IMG/VR virus record: IMGVR_UViG_3300025880_000030
Location: 1-41,686 of that record
Direction: 5' to 3' (one strand)
Length of the DNA: 41,686 bases
Source: a virus
The notes beneath the pieces are model-generated. The model ran no database searches. It was not told where the DNA came from and saw only the letters and a program-made list of their open reading frames with translations. Below, one piece after another: positions 15,206 to 23,174 of the stretch (position 1 is its first letter; every line of letters begins with the position of its first letter). The position numbers and the translations under genes are program-made.

Positions 15206-17308
15206 TTATGAATAAATGTAAATGTCTTCATTATCTGCTACAAATATATTACCTTTTTTCTGGTATTTAGCTACTACTCCTGAAGGAACATTTACTCCTG
15301 TTCCACCTTCTACTACAGCTGCCATAAATGCATCTGGTGTATAAGCTTCTGTACTTGGATCAAATGATCCTGTCATACTCCATCTTGTAGTTGCTGCATC
15401 ATAAGCAAATGCTTCACCATTTGTAGGACCATCTTGTTGTACTACAATACCACCATCTCCAACTGCTGTTGAACCTGATGCCATTCTAATAAATCTATCA
15501 GCTACGTCTAAGTTTTGTGTGTTTTGGAAACTTGCTGTACCTGCAACTGTTAAGTTACCTGATACTACTGCATTTCTTCCAATTTGAACATCTCTTGTTA
15601 TAGTTAAATCCTGTCCAATTGTTACATCATCTGGTAAACCAATAGTTAAAGCAATATTTCCACCAATTGCTTGAGCGGAAGTATCTGATACTGTAACTTC
15701 GTTTGTTGTACCTGCAAATGTTGCAGTTGCGTTACCTTGTACTGCCGTGTTAGCAGTTGAACCATAATTTACTGCAATTGTTGGAGATGAACCTTCACCT
15801 GTATTAGATCCAATTGTTACACCAGTTCCAGATCCAAGTGTAGCAACATAGTTACCTGTTGTATCTGTTCCTAAAGCAACTGAGTTTGCAGCAACACCTG
15901 CTGCTTCTGTTGCAGTAGCGGCGTTACCTGTTGTATCTTGATTAAAGGTTGGGAAAGTATTTCCTGCACCTGTTAAATCTTTATTTGTTAATGCTTGTGT
16001 AGCAGCTAACTGAACAATATTACTATTTGTAATACTTGCTATTTTAGTAGCTGTATCAGCATTACCAGTTACATCACCAGTTAAATCACCTACAAATGCT
16101 GTAGAAGTTACACTTGATAATCCAACTAATGTTGTAGCAGAAGTACCTAAATCTATTTCTGTAGTACCTACTGTTACACTATCGTTTGTAAGGGCAGTAT
16201 TTGGAATTCCTGATAAGTTAGCTTCAACTACATTAATACCACTTGCACCTACTGCAATTGTATTATCTGCTGCTTCAACTGTAACTTGTATACCTGCTGT
16301 TCCTCCATTATAAGAGAAATCTGCGATACCATTACCATCTGTTAGTGGGTTAGGAACTGCATCAGATCCTGATACTACTCCTGTACCAGCTAATATTGTA
16401 GCTGCTGTAATTGATCCTCCTAATGAAATATCATTACCTGCAATTGTAATACCATCGTTTGCTAACATTCCGTTAGTAACACCTAGTGCTTTTACTCTTA
16501 GAGTATCTGTAGCTATTTCAAGTGAAGAATCATCTACGTTTACTGCTAATGCTGTACCAGCACCACCTGATAAACCTGCTCCTGCTACTGAAGATGCAAT
16601 TTGAGTTGCTGTAATTCCAGCATCTGCTACTTTTACACCACCTGCTCCTACTGTTAATGTAGAACCATCTGCTTGTACTGCAAATGTTGCTGCTGCTGCT
16701 CCATCGTAAGGACCACCTGTTAAACCATTACCTGATGTTAAATCTGGTAGGTTTGTTGTTCCAACAAATGAACCACTGAATGAACCAGTTGCTTCCACAT
16801 CAGTTAATACTAAACCATCAACTGTTCCAGCTGTTGCACCTAACGATACTGATGTATTACCTAATGTTACTGCACTGTTTGATAATTGTGAATTTGTAAC
16901 GTTTGCAAGTGAACCACCTAATGTAATAGTTGGGTTAACACTGTCTCCATCTGAAGTTAATGTTATTCCATTTTCATTACCAGTTGCTGATACAGATTGT
17001 ACTGTACCTGAGCCTAATCCTGAGGCTGCAATACTAATACCACCTGCTGTATTTGTTACAGAGATATTTGCACCACCAGTTAATGTTGCTAATACAGGAT
17101 CTGCACCAGTACTACCAATTAATAATTGACCGTTTGTAGCTTGACCTAGTGCAGTAATTGCGCCAGTTCCACTACCTAAAAGTACACCACCATCTGTAAG
17201 AGATTGTGCACCTGTACCACCCGAGGCTACGGGTAAGGCTGTATCTAAAGATAATGCTGATAAGTCAGCTGATGATCCGGATACAATTACTTTTTTCCAT
17301 GTTGCCAT
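15206..17308 (-). CDS. Repetitive beta-structured tail fibre or virion protein
   Basis: The 700-residue protein has very low aromatic and charge content. It opens with the tag MATWKKVIVSGSSADLSALSL shared with both S74 fibres. Repeating Ser/Thr/Gly/Ala/Val stretches follow: VASGGTGAQSL, NGLTGG, GDLTGDVTGNADTATK and VSGNLTVAGTASF. Elements such as GxLTGDVTGNADTAT are typical of phage long tail-fibre shafts that form beta-helical or trimeric beta folds. The C-terminus (VAKYQKKGNIFVADNEDIYIYS) is more polar and aromatic and could be a cap or tip. No S74 chaperone or collagen repeat is present, unlike its two tag-sharing relatives. A TATAAATG box lies 35 bases before its ATG. Confidence 0.75.
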   Translation of the reverse strand: MATWKKVIVSGSSADLSALSLDTALPVASGGTGAQSLTDGGVLLGSGTGAITALGQATNGQLLIGSTGADPVLATLTGGANISVTNTAGGISIAASGLGSGTVQSVSATGNENGITLTSDGDSVNPTITLGGSLANVTNSQLSNSAVTLGNTSVSLGATAGTVDGLVLTDVEATGSFSGSFVGTTNLPDLTSGNGLTGGPYDGAAAATFAVQADGSTLTVGAGGVKVADAGITATQIASSVAGAGLSGGAGTALAVNVDDSSLEIATDTLRVKALGVTNGMLANDGITIAGNDISLGGSITAATILAGTGVVSGSDAVPNPLTDGNGIADFSYNGGTAGIQVTVEAADNTIAVGASGINVVEANLSGIPNTALTNDSVTVGTTEIDLGTSATTLVGLSSVTSTAFVGDLTGDVTGNADTATKIASITNSNIVQLAATQALTNKDLTGAGNTFPTFNQDTTGNAATATEAAGVAANSVALGTDTTGNYVATLGSGTGVTIGSNTGEGSSPTIAVNYGSTANTAVQGNATATFAGTTNEVTVSDTSAQAIGGNIALTIGLPDDVTIGQDLTITRDVQIGRNAVVSGNLTVAGTASFQNTQNLDVADRFIRMASGSTAVGDGGIVVQQDGPTNGEAFAYDAATTRWSMTGSFDPSTEAYTPDAFMAAVVEGGTGVNVPSGVVAKYQKKGNIFVADNEDIYIYS

Positions 17309-17343
17309 TTAATTGTTTGTTTTTTTTGTGTTAATTAATGTTA

Positions 17344-17351
17344 CATTTATA
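17344..17351 (-). promoter_or_regulatory. T4-late-promoter-like box TATAAATG
   Basis: On the coding strand this 8-mer matches seven of eight bases of the T4 late consensus TATAAATA and lies 35 bases upstream of the 700-residue fibre ATG, inside an 81-base gap. A gp55-like sigma gene is in the same window. In AT-rich DNA one such box can arise by chance. Confidence 0.3.
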
Positions 17352-17389
17352 CATACGATAACCTATTTTTTTATTTAAAATTTTTATGT

Positions 17390-18397
17390 TTAATCTTTAA
17401 ATCCTATATAAGCAGATGATGTAGTAAAATACAACCCACCTTCAACTGCTGTTGGTGTTGAACCATCAGGTTGAACTCTAAATGTAGCTATACCCTCATC
17501 ACTTATTTTAAATAAACTTTGTGTGGGTGCTAATTCACTGTTAATTAGGAAATTTTTACTATCACCTAAGGATACAATACTACTACCTGTTACACTTAAA
17601 CTACCAGTTATTTGAGCTGATCCTGTAAATGGGAAAACTGCTGAAGCTGATATTAATGTTGCGAATATTGATCCTACTGCTGTTTGATAACCTGCTAAAC
17701 CTAATCCTTGACCACCATCAATATCTTGGAAACCAGCTATGGTTATAAGGTCATTTTGAATTTCGGATACAAGTAAATCACTTCCCCCTGCTGAAATTTG
17801 TGTTCCTTCATCTTCTATAAATGAAGGTAAAGTATCGCTTGCGGAAGCAAAGAAATTAATATTTTGTGAAGAATTTCTACTTACTATTTTTGTAATTTTG
17901 TACTGACCATACAAACCTTTAATTGTAGATGAAACACTACCTGTATAAGCTAAAGGAGCAGCTATACCCCATGCTGGTAAATTTGAATCATAATCCGTAT
18001 CTTCTGAACCTGTAATTGCTCTTGCATCAGTAGGATATCCATCTCCTATTTTTGTAAAAGAAGCGGAAATAAATAAATATTGTCCTTTAGGTGGTCTAAT
18101 TCTTGCAAGTGAACTTGTACCATTAGCAATAGCATTTTGATTAACTGTTATAGTATCTCCTGATATATCCGTAATAATAGCATCACCAGAAAGTTTACCA
18201 CTTGCTACTATAACCATTCCAACCATTAAGTCAGAAAATTCTAAGGGGCCTAGAGTAACAACACAATTCTGTATTGTAGGTTGTCCTGAAACAAAATCTC
18301 CAGTAATCCTAATATCATTAGGATTTTTTTCAAATGAAATAAAATCATTTGAACCATCATATCCTAAGGATGCAAAATTTATTATAGGTGTAGCCAT
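17390..18397 (-). CDS. Virion protein of unknown role (335 aa)
   Basis: I do not recognise a named family. The first half is beta-rich with regular SGD/TGD turns (ISGDTITVNQNAI, PPKGQYLFISASF). The second half carries FTGSAQITGSLSVTGSS, a strand repeat common in phage tail fibres. The end, GGLYFTTSSAYIGFKD, resembles short C-terminal tips of fibre-type proteins. There are no cysteines beyond one in the first 60 residues and no membrane segment. It lies between two fibre genes and probably forms part of the tail or a decoration. Its ATG follows a degenerate leader motif (AATATTTAAAA). Confidence 0.6.
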   Translation of the reverse strand: MATPIINFASLGYDGSNDFISFEKNPNDIRITGDFVSGQPTIQNCVVTLGPLEFSDLMVGMVIVASGKLSGDAIITDISGDTITVNQNAIANGTSSLARIRPPKGQYLFISASFTKIGDGYPTDARAITGSEDTDYDSNLPAWGIAAPLAYTGSVSSTIKGLYGQYKITKIVSRNSSQNINFFASASDTLPSFIEDEGTQISAGGSDLLVSEIQNDLITIAGFQDIDGGQGLGLAGYQTAVGSIFATLISASAVFPFTGSAQITGSLSVTGSSIVSLGDSKNFLINSELAPTQSLFKISDEGIATFRVQPDGSTPTAVEGGLYFTTSSAYIGFKD

Positions 18398-18413
18398 TTA
18401 TACTATATTTTTT

Positions 18414-18422
18414 TTAAATATT
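18414..18422 (-). promoter_or_regulatory. Degenerate leader motif AATATTTAA
   Basis: Weak relative of the recurrent leader motif, 16 bases before the 335-residue protein ATG. Listed only because of its position. Confidence 0.2.
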
Positions 18423-18428
18423 AATCTA

Positions 18429-20312
18429 TTAAAATCTTATTGTCGTCATTACTTCACTAAAATTACCAACACCTGATAACCCGATGATGTTAAAATTAGA
18501 ACCTAAATTGAAAGAAGTATCAATAGTTATATTACCAGAATTTCCAGTACCATCAAAGTTTTTACCTTCTACTGTAATTAGATTTATACTTGTTTTATCA
18601 CTATACCCACCTACTCCTTCATTTAGTCCTGCAGGTACTGTTATAGAATAATCATCTTCTTGGTTACTAGAATATATTGATAAATTACTTAATTGGGATG
18701 AACCATTTAATCCTCCTGGAGCTAAAATTGATAAAGCTGTAATATTCCCTCCAGATTGGGTAACTGTTGTACCAAATAAAGTTCCGTAAACAGCTTCACT
18801 ACCTGAAGTTCCACCTGTATCGGCACAAGTAAAGGTAAATGTATTTGTTGTTGCTGCTGTAATATCGGCTACTTGGTAATCTACATTAGCTGCTCTAAGT
18901 ACTACTTTATCTCCAACACTTAATCCATGAGAGTTAAAAGTAACAACCATACTAGTTGATGTTCTAGCCCATGCTACTGTAAATAAGTTTGTAGTTGCTG
19001 TTGCATATATTTTATAATCTGTACCTGAAGAATCAACTAAATATCTATATTGTGTGTTATATACATTTCCTGATCCACCACCTGAACCTTCTGTTCCTTG
19101 TATACCCTGAATACCTTGTGCACCTGTTATACCTTGTGATCCCGCACCTGTTATACCTTGAATACCTTGTGTTCCAGTTATACCTTGTGTTCCTGTTATA
19201 CCCTGTGCTCCTGTTATTCCTTGTATACCTTGTGCACCTGTTATACCTTGTACACCTTGTATACCTTGTACGCCTTGAGCACCTTGAGGTCCTACTACAG
19301 TTGAATCTTGACCGGTTATACCTTGTATACCTTGTATACCTTGTATTCCTTGTGTTCCAGTTATACCCTGTGCTCCAGTTATACCTTGTGATCCTGCACC
19401 TGTTATACCTTGTATACCTTGTACGCCTTGAGCACCTTGAGGTCCTACTACAGTTGAATCTTGACCAGTTATACCTTGTATACCTTGTACACCTTGGGCA
19501 CCTTGTGCTCCATCATTACCATCACCTCCTGTTATACCTTGAATACCCTGAATACCTTGAATACCCTGCGAACCTAATAAACCATCTGTTCCTTGAATAC
19601 CCGTTATACCTTGGATACCTTGTGCACCTGTTATACCTTGAATACCTTGAGAACCATCTGCACCTGTTCCATCAGTACCTTGAGTACCTTGTATACCGGT
19701 TATTCCTTGTGTTCCTGTAGTACCTTGGATACCTTGTGTTCCATTAGTACCATCCGTACCTTGAGTACCTTGTGCCCCATCATTACCATCACCTCCTGTT
19801 ATACCTTGAGCACCTGTTATACCTTGAATACCTTGTGTTCCTACACCTGTTATACCTTGAGTACCTGTAATACCTTGAATACCTTGTGTACCCGTTGTTC
19901 CCTGTATACCTTGTGAACCTAATCCACCCGTTATACCTTGGGTACCTTGAATACCTTGAATACCTTGGCTACCGTTTGTTCCTTGAATACCCTGAGTACC
20001 TGTTATACCTTGAATACCTTGAGCACCTTGTGATCCTCCAGCGGGTGCACCTTTAAAAAGCTCTCCATCAGGACCAATTAAGGTCATTGGGTAATTTAGT
20101 TCAGCTCCTGTAGCTGCATTTTCTTCTACTCCCTTTAAAGCTACAGAGCCTGTGGTTTTAAAAGATCCTGATATTTCTACTGATCCTGAAAGATTAAATT
20201 TTGTAAATCTACTATCTGTGAAAGCATCAACAATTTGTTTTACTTGTGCTGCCTCTACTGTTTGTCCCGTTACTATTCCTGAGGGACTTAAGGATGTTGG
20301 TTCTGCTGCCAT
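18429..20312 (-). CDS. Neutral collagen-like fibre protein
   Basis: The 627-residue protein has an N-terminal region (MAAEPTSLSPSGIVTGQTVEAAQVKQIVDAFTDSRF, then LSGSVEISGSFKTTGSV) that resembles virion-attachment segments. Gly-X-Y runs over about 93-407, mainly IQG, ITG, TQG and AQG and nearly uncharged. A beta-rich C-terminal domain covers 408-627 (FTVAWARTSTSMVVTFNSHGLSVGDKVVLR and beyond). Two copies of the interruption G-Q-D-S-T-V-V-G-P-Q break the collagen register. There is no S74 chaperone, so any chaperoning would be by the C-terminal domain or another protein. It differs from the two S74 fibres in tag, charge and tip. It is probably a separate fibre or whisker; trimer formation is inferred from the repeat. 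Confidence 0.78.
   Translation of the reverse strand: MAAEPTSLSPSGIVTGQTVEAAQVKQIVDAFTDSRFTKFNLSGSVEISGSFKTTGSVALKGVEENAATGAELNYPMTLIGPDGELFKGAPAGGSQGAQGIQGITGTQGIQGTNGSQGIQGIQGTQGITGGLGSQGIQGTTGTQGIQGITGTQGITGVGTQGIQGITGAQGITGGDGNDGAQGTQGTDGTNGTQGIQGTTGTQGITGIQGTQGTDGTGADGSQGIQGITGAQGIQGITGIQGTDGLLGSQGIQGIQGIQGITGGDGNDGAQGAQGVQGIQGITGQDSTVVGPQGAQGVQGIQGITGAGSQGITGAQGITGTQGIQGIQGIQGITGQDSTVVGPQGAQGVQGIQGVQGITGAQGIQGITGAQGITGTQGITGTQGIQGITGAGSQGITGAQGIQGIQGTEGSGGGSGNVYNTQYRYLVDSSGTDYKIYATATTNLFTVAWARTSTSMVVTFNSHGLSVGDKVVLRAANVDYQVADITAATTNTFTFTCADTGGTSGSEAVYGTLFGTTVTQSGGNITALSILAPGGLNGSSQLSNLSIYSSNQEDDYSITVPAGLNEGVGGYSDKTSINLITVEGKNFDGTGNSGNITIDTSFNLGSNFNIIGLSGVGNFSEVMTTIRF
19092..20036 (-). 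repeat. Gly-X-Y tract of the neutral collagen-like fibre
   Basis: About 315 residues. It contains an 83-base near-perfect direct duplication (19254-19336 and 19407-19489). Confidence 0.85.
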
Positions 20313-20333
20313 GGTATTATGGTTTTTATTTTA

Positions 20334-20344
20334 TTATAAATATA
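20334..20344 (-). promoter_or_regulatory. Leader motif TATATTTATAA
   Basis: Coding-strand copy of the recurrent motif, ending 21 bases before the ATG of the neutral collagen-like fibre. Confidence 0.4.
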
Positions 20345-20351
20345 TAAAGGG

Positions 20352-21410
20352 TTATTGTCTATCAATGTTTACTAAAATTGTTGTATCAGTAGTTCTTGAT
20401 GTGGGAAGAGGTTGTGCCATTTTCCCAATTGCTACTAATTCATTATTGTTATTGTATAAGCCTACTGTTGTAACATATGGGGAAAAATATGATCCCGTGA
20501 TATATGAATAAACAGTACCGTCATTGCTAGAACCTGATATAGTAGAAGGGTTTTGAGAATAATTAAAATCATTTTCTGCTATAGTACATTTATATTGCGT
20601 CTCATAAATAGTAAAAGAGGATGAAAAAGATACGGTTATATCAACAGTATTTATAAGATTTTCAACATCGTTATTCCCTATTGTTCTTCCACCATATATT
20701 CCATCTCCATATTCTGCACTACCCCAATATCCTAATTCTCCAATTCCTTCTTTTCTACTTCCTCCTGTAAAAACAATCATACCTTGACCGTAAATAATAT
20801 TACCTACTACGGTTGTAGTATCGTTTTCATTTGTTCTTATCAGTCTACCTTCACCATCATCATAATAACTTCCACTTGGTGTAGTAATATTAATAGAACT
20901 AGGTACAATATAATCCCCAAATAAAGATTTAGGTATTGATACTACTCCTATAGTTGGGTCGAATGTTGCAGGTGCACCATAAACATCTTCTCCGTATATG
21001 GCTTCCCCATATAAAGAACTTGTTAATATTTGTGCTGAATAAGAACTAGTGGGCCAGTATTTTTCTGGGTTTAGATCTGTTTGTTCAAAATTATCAAATG
21101 CGTTTGAATCTATTCTTCCTTGTGTAGTTCCGTCTGGGTTGGTTTTTTGTACATTTGCTATTTGTACTTCACCATTACTACTTGAGATATAATTTGAATA
21201 ATATAACTGTTGAGCAGAATAATATACAGAAGACTGTGAATATTCTGTTATATATCCTGTAGCACTAGAAGTTTGAAATTTTGCTCCTAAAAAACGATCA
21301 ACCCCCACATCAGAAGCAGTTAAAGCATTTCCAGTAAATGAAAATCCTTTAGTTAGCTCTAAAGGTGATATTATTATATCTTGTGAGTTTAATGTTTTGT
21401 ACGCCCCCAT
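20352..21410 (-). CDS. Virion protein with a duplicated C-terminal module (352 aa)
   Basis: The protein is Tyr/Ser/Gly-rich, with YGEAIYGEDVYGA and YWGSAEYGDGIYGG clusters. The last ~85 residues (ENDFNYSQNPSTISGSSNDGTVYSYITGSYFSPYVTTVGLYNNNNELVAIGKMAQPL...) match the end of the neighbouring 347-residue protein: FNYS-x-NPS-x-ISGS, Y-x-T-x-x-GLYN-[ND]-x-NELxAxxK-x-x-xPL. This shared module is a recognisable marine-phage virion element without an assigned role. The ATG at 21410 is 6 bases after the upstream stop; a nearby ATG at 21414 is out of frame. It is likely a tail or baseplate component. Confidence 0.65.
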   Translation of the reverse strand: MGAYKTLNSQDIIISPLELTKGFSFTGNALTASDVGVDRFLGAKFQTSSATGYITEYSQSSVYYSAQQLYYSNYISSSNGEVQIANVQKTNPDGTTQGRIDSNAFDNFEQTDLNPEKYWPTSSYSAQILTSSLYGEAIYGEDVYGAPATFDPTIGVVSIPKSLFGDYIVPSSINITTPSGSYYDDGEGRLIRTNENDTTTVVGNIIYGQGMIVFTGGSRKEGIGELGYWGSAEYGDGIYGGRTIGNNDVENLINTVDITVSFSSSFTIYETQYKCTIAENDFNYSQNPSTISGSSNDGTVYSYITGSYFSPYVTTVGLYNNNNELVAIGKMAQPLPTSRTTDTTILVNIDRQ

Positions 21411-21416
21411 CCATTC

Positions 21417-22460
21417 TTAAAAGTCTAATTTAACCCTTACTAAAGCTTCTTTTGTAAAATCTTTATTTAAAGGTTTTGATAATTTAGCTACTGCTAATAA
21501 TTCATTTGAATCATTATATAACCCAATCGATGTCATATATGTTTGTGGGTTGTTGATAAAATAATCATAAATAACTTCTCCAGTTGATCCTGAGATATAT
21601 GATGGATTTTCTGAATAGTTAAATTCACTATTTCTTGCTCTAACAAATACAAAATCTGATGTTATTGTTTCTTCTGAATTTAACGAAAAGTCTGCACCAA
21701 ATTGAAGTGCTGGTAGTAATAGTGTATTTACATTATCACCATTAGTATTTGGTGTTTGTATAGTACCTAAGTTAATTCCTCCATCAGCTGGGGCTTGATC
21801 TAAGGCATCTCCATTTAACAATATAGTTCCGATATCTGGTAAAAATAAACCATATGAACCTGAAGTTAAAGTATAACCATCAGCTGTGGTTCTATTTTCA
21901 GTTTCAAGTGCTGCATAACCATCTGATCCACTAATTACCTCATATGCTCTCATTGATCCATAATAAGTCGGAACATTAACCATATTAGAATTATCTGTTA
22001 AAGTTATTGGTAAACCATTAGCACCATTTTTTAATGTTAAATTTAAAGAACCAGGGAATAATGATTGTTTATAAGCTGATCTTTCTATACTTAAGGCATA
22101 AATTGAGCTACCTGTAACACCACCAAATACAAATGAAGAATTTTCATCTTCTAAAACTAAAGTTCTATATTGACCATAAATTGTAGATGCAGTTGAAACA
22201 CCAGGTGCTGCTACTTCATTATACGCAAGAGCTCCTCCTCCCGATTCATTACCATAAGCTATCTCAAATTGTGCTCTTGATTCTGGTTCAGTTGGGTTTA
22301 GGCTAAATATGGTTGTATAGTATTTTCCTGAAGTACCATTAACTTGGTTCGATTGAGTAAAAAACTGTGTTAATGTTGGTGAATTATTTGTCCAGCAAGT
22401 TGCAGTTTGTGCCTGTGCACTTACTACAAAATCATCTGCTTCTAATCTTTTAAATCCCAT
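21417..22460 (-). CDS. Virion protein with a duplicated C-terminal module (347 aa)
   Basis: The N-terminal two thirds are beta-rich with Ser/Thr/Gly turns (STIYGQYRTLVLEDENSSFVFGGVTGSSIYAL). The C-terminal ~85 residues (NSEFNYSENPSYISGSTGEVIYDYFINNPQTYMTSIGLYNDSNELLAVAKLSKPLNKD) are homologous to the end of the next gene downstream. Their N-termini do not obviously align, so either the C-terminal module is shared between two partners or the N-terminal parts diverged fast. Adjacent genes with such endings suggest interacting subunits. The function is not assigned. Confidence 0.65.
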   Translation of the reverse strand: MGFKRLEADDFVVSAQAQTATCWTNNSPTLTQFFTQSNQVNGTSGKYYTTIFSLNPTEPESRAQFEIAYGNESGGGALAYNEVAAPGVSTASTIYGQYRTLVLEDENSSFVFGGVTGSSIYALSIERSAYKQSLFPGSLNLTLKNGANGLPITLTDNSNMVNVPTYYGSMRAYEVISGSDGYAALETENRTTADGYTLTSGSYGLFLPDIGTILLNGDALDQAPADGGINLGTIQTPNTNGDNVNTLLLPALQFGADFSLNSEETITSDFVFVRARNSEFNYSENPSYISGSTGEVIYDYFINNPQTYMTSIGLYNDSNELLAVAKLSKPLNKDFTKEALVRVKLDF

Positions 22461-22470
22461 GTTTTATATA

Positions 22471-23136
22471 TTATGTTGTTGATTGAGTAATAGTAATTGG
22501 AATAGTAATTCTTGCACCACTATCTAAACCTGTAAATGTTAAAGTACTTAATAAAGTATTATTAGCACCAAACAATGTATTTACTGTAGTTGCTCTTAAT
22601 GTAACCTGTGTACCTGTTATAGTTGAAGAAACATTAGTTCCTAAGGTTGTTGTTGAATTAATATTTGCTGTTGAAGCTGCTGCAGTGTTAATACCAGTTG
22701 CTTCAAAAGTATTTAATAATCTAACATCTGCTATAGTTACACTATACCCTGATGTTTCAAATACTTGATCATTACCTAAATAATTTAGGGTTTGTGGTGT
22801 AATTGCTAATGTAGCACCTTGTTGAAGTGTTACAGCATCATACCCAATATTTAATACAGGTAATTTAGCTGTACCTCTAGGTAAAGTTGCTAGTTTGTAC
22901 TTCATTATCTGTGATTCATCAGGAAATGCTTCTAATAAAGGCATTCCATCTATGGCTTCTCCATAAAAGGCTGAACCTGAAACGTGTCTTGGATTATAAA
23001 GTGTATAATCAATTTCATCATCTGCTAAAGCAAATTGTGTGATTCTAAACGAACCATCGTTAGCAGCTAATAATTCTCTACCTTTTGTTGTTAAGATAGC
23101 ATCAATTGTTACTACTGAATTATTTAAATATCCCAT
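22471..23136 (-). CDS. Conserved marine T4-like virion protein (221 aa)
   Basis: The first ~110 residues (MGYLNNSVVTIDAILTTKGRELLAANDGSFRITQFALADDEIDYTLYNP, then FYGEAIDGMPLLEAFPDE) match a family repeatedly found among tail genes of marine T4-like phages. Its strict T-KGRELLA-NDGSF-ITQFALADDEIDY core is easy to recognise. The C-terminal half is Thr/Ser/Asn-rich and beta-type with no charge clusters. The family has no established role that I can name. Position between the 1524-aa protein and the paralogue pair suggests a tail or baseplate part. Confidence 0.75.
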   Translation of the reverse strand: MGYLNNSVVTIDAILTTKGRELLAANDGSFRITQFALADDEIDYTLYNPRHVSGSAFYGEAIDGMPLLEAFPDESQIMKYKLATLPRGTAKLPVLNIGYDAVTLQQGATLAITPQTLNYLGNDQVFETSGYSVTIADVRLLNTFEATGINTAAASTANINSTTTLGTNVSSTITGTQVTLRATTVNTLFGANNTLLSTLTFTGLDSGARITIPITITQSTT

Positions 23137-23155
23137 TTGTGTTTGTTGTTATATG

Positions 23156-23165
23156 TTATAAATAT
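23156..23165 (-). promoter_or_regulatory. Leader motif ATATTTATAA
   Basis: Exact copy of the recurrent motif on the coding strand, ending 19 bases before the ATG of the 221-residue virion protein and followed by an A/C-rich, Shine-Dalgarno-free leader. Confidence 0.45.
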
Positions 23166-23174
23166 ATATTCTTA

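Noticed and set aside
18995-19916. Plus-strand frames opposite the 627-residue collagen-like gene
   Set aside because: They follow the same antisense repeat pattern and show no independent conserved motif.
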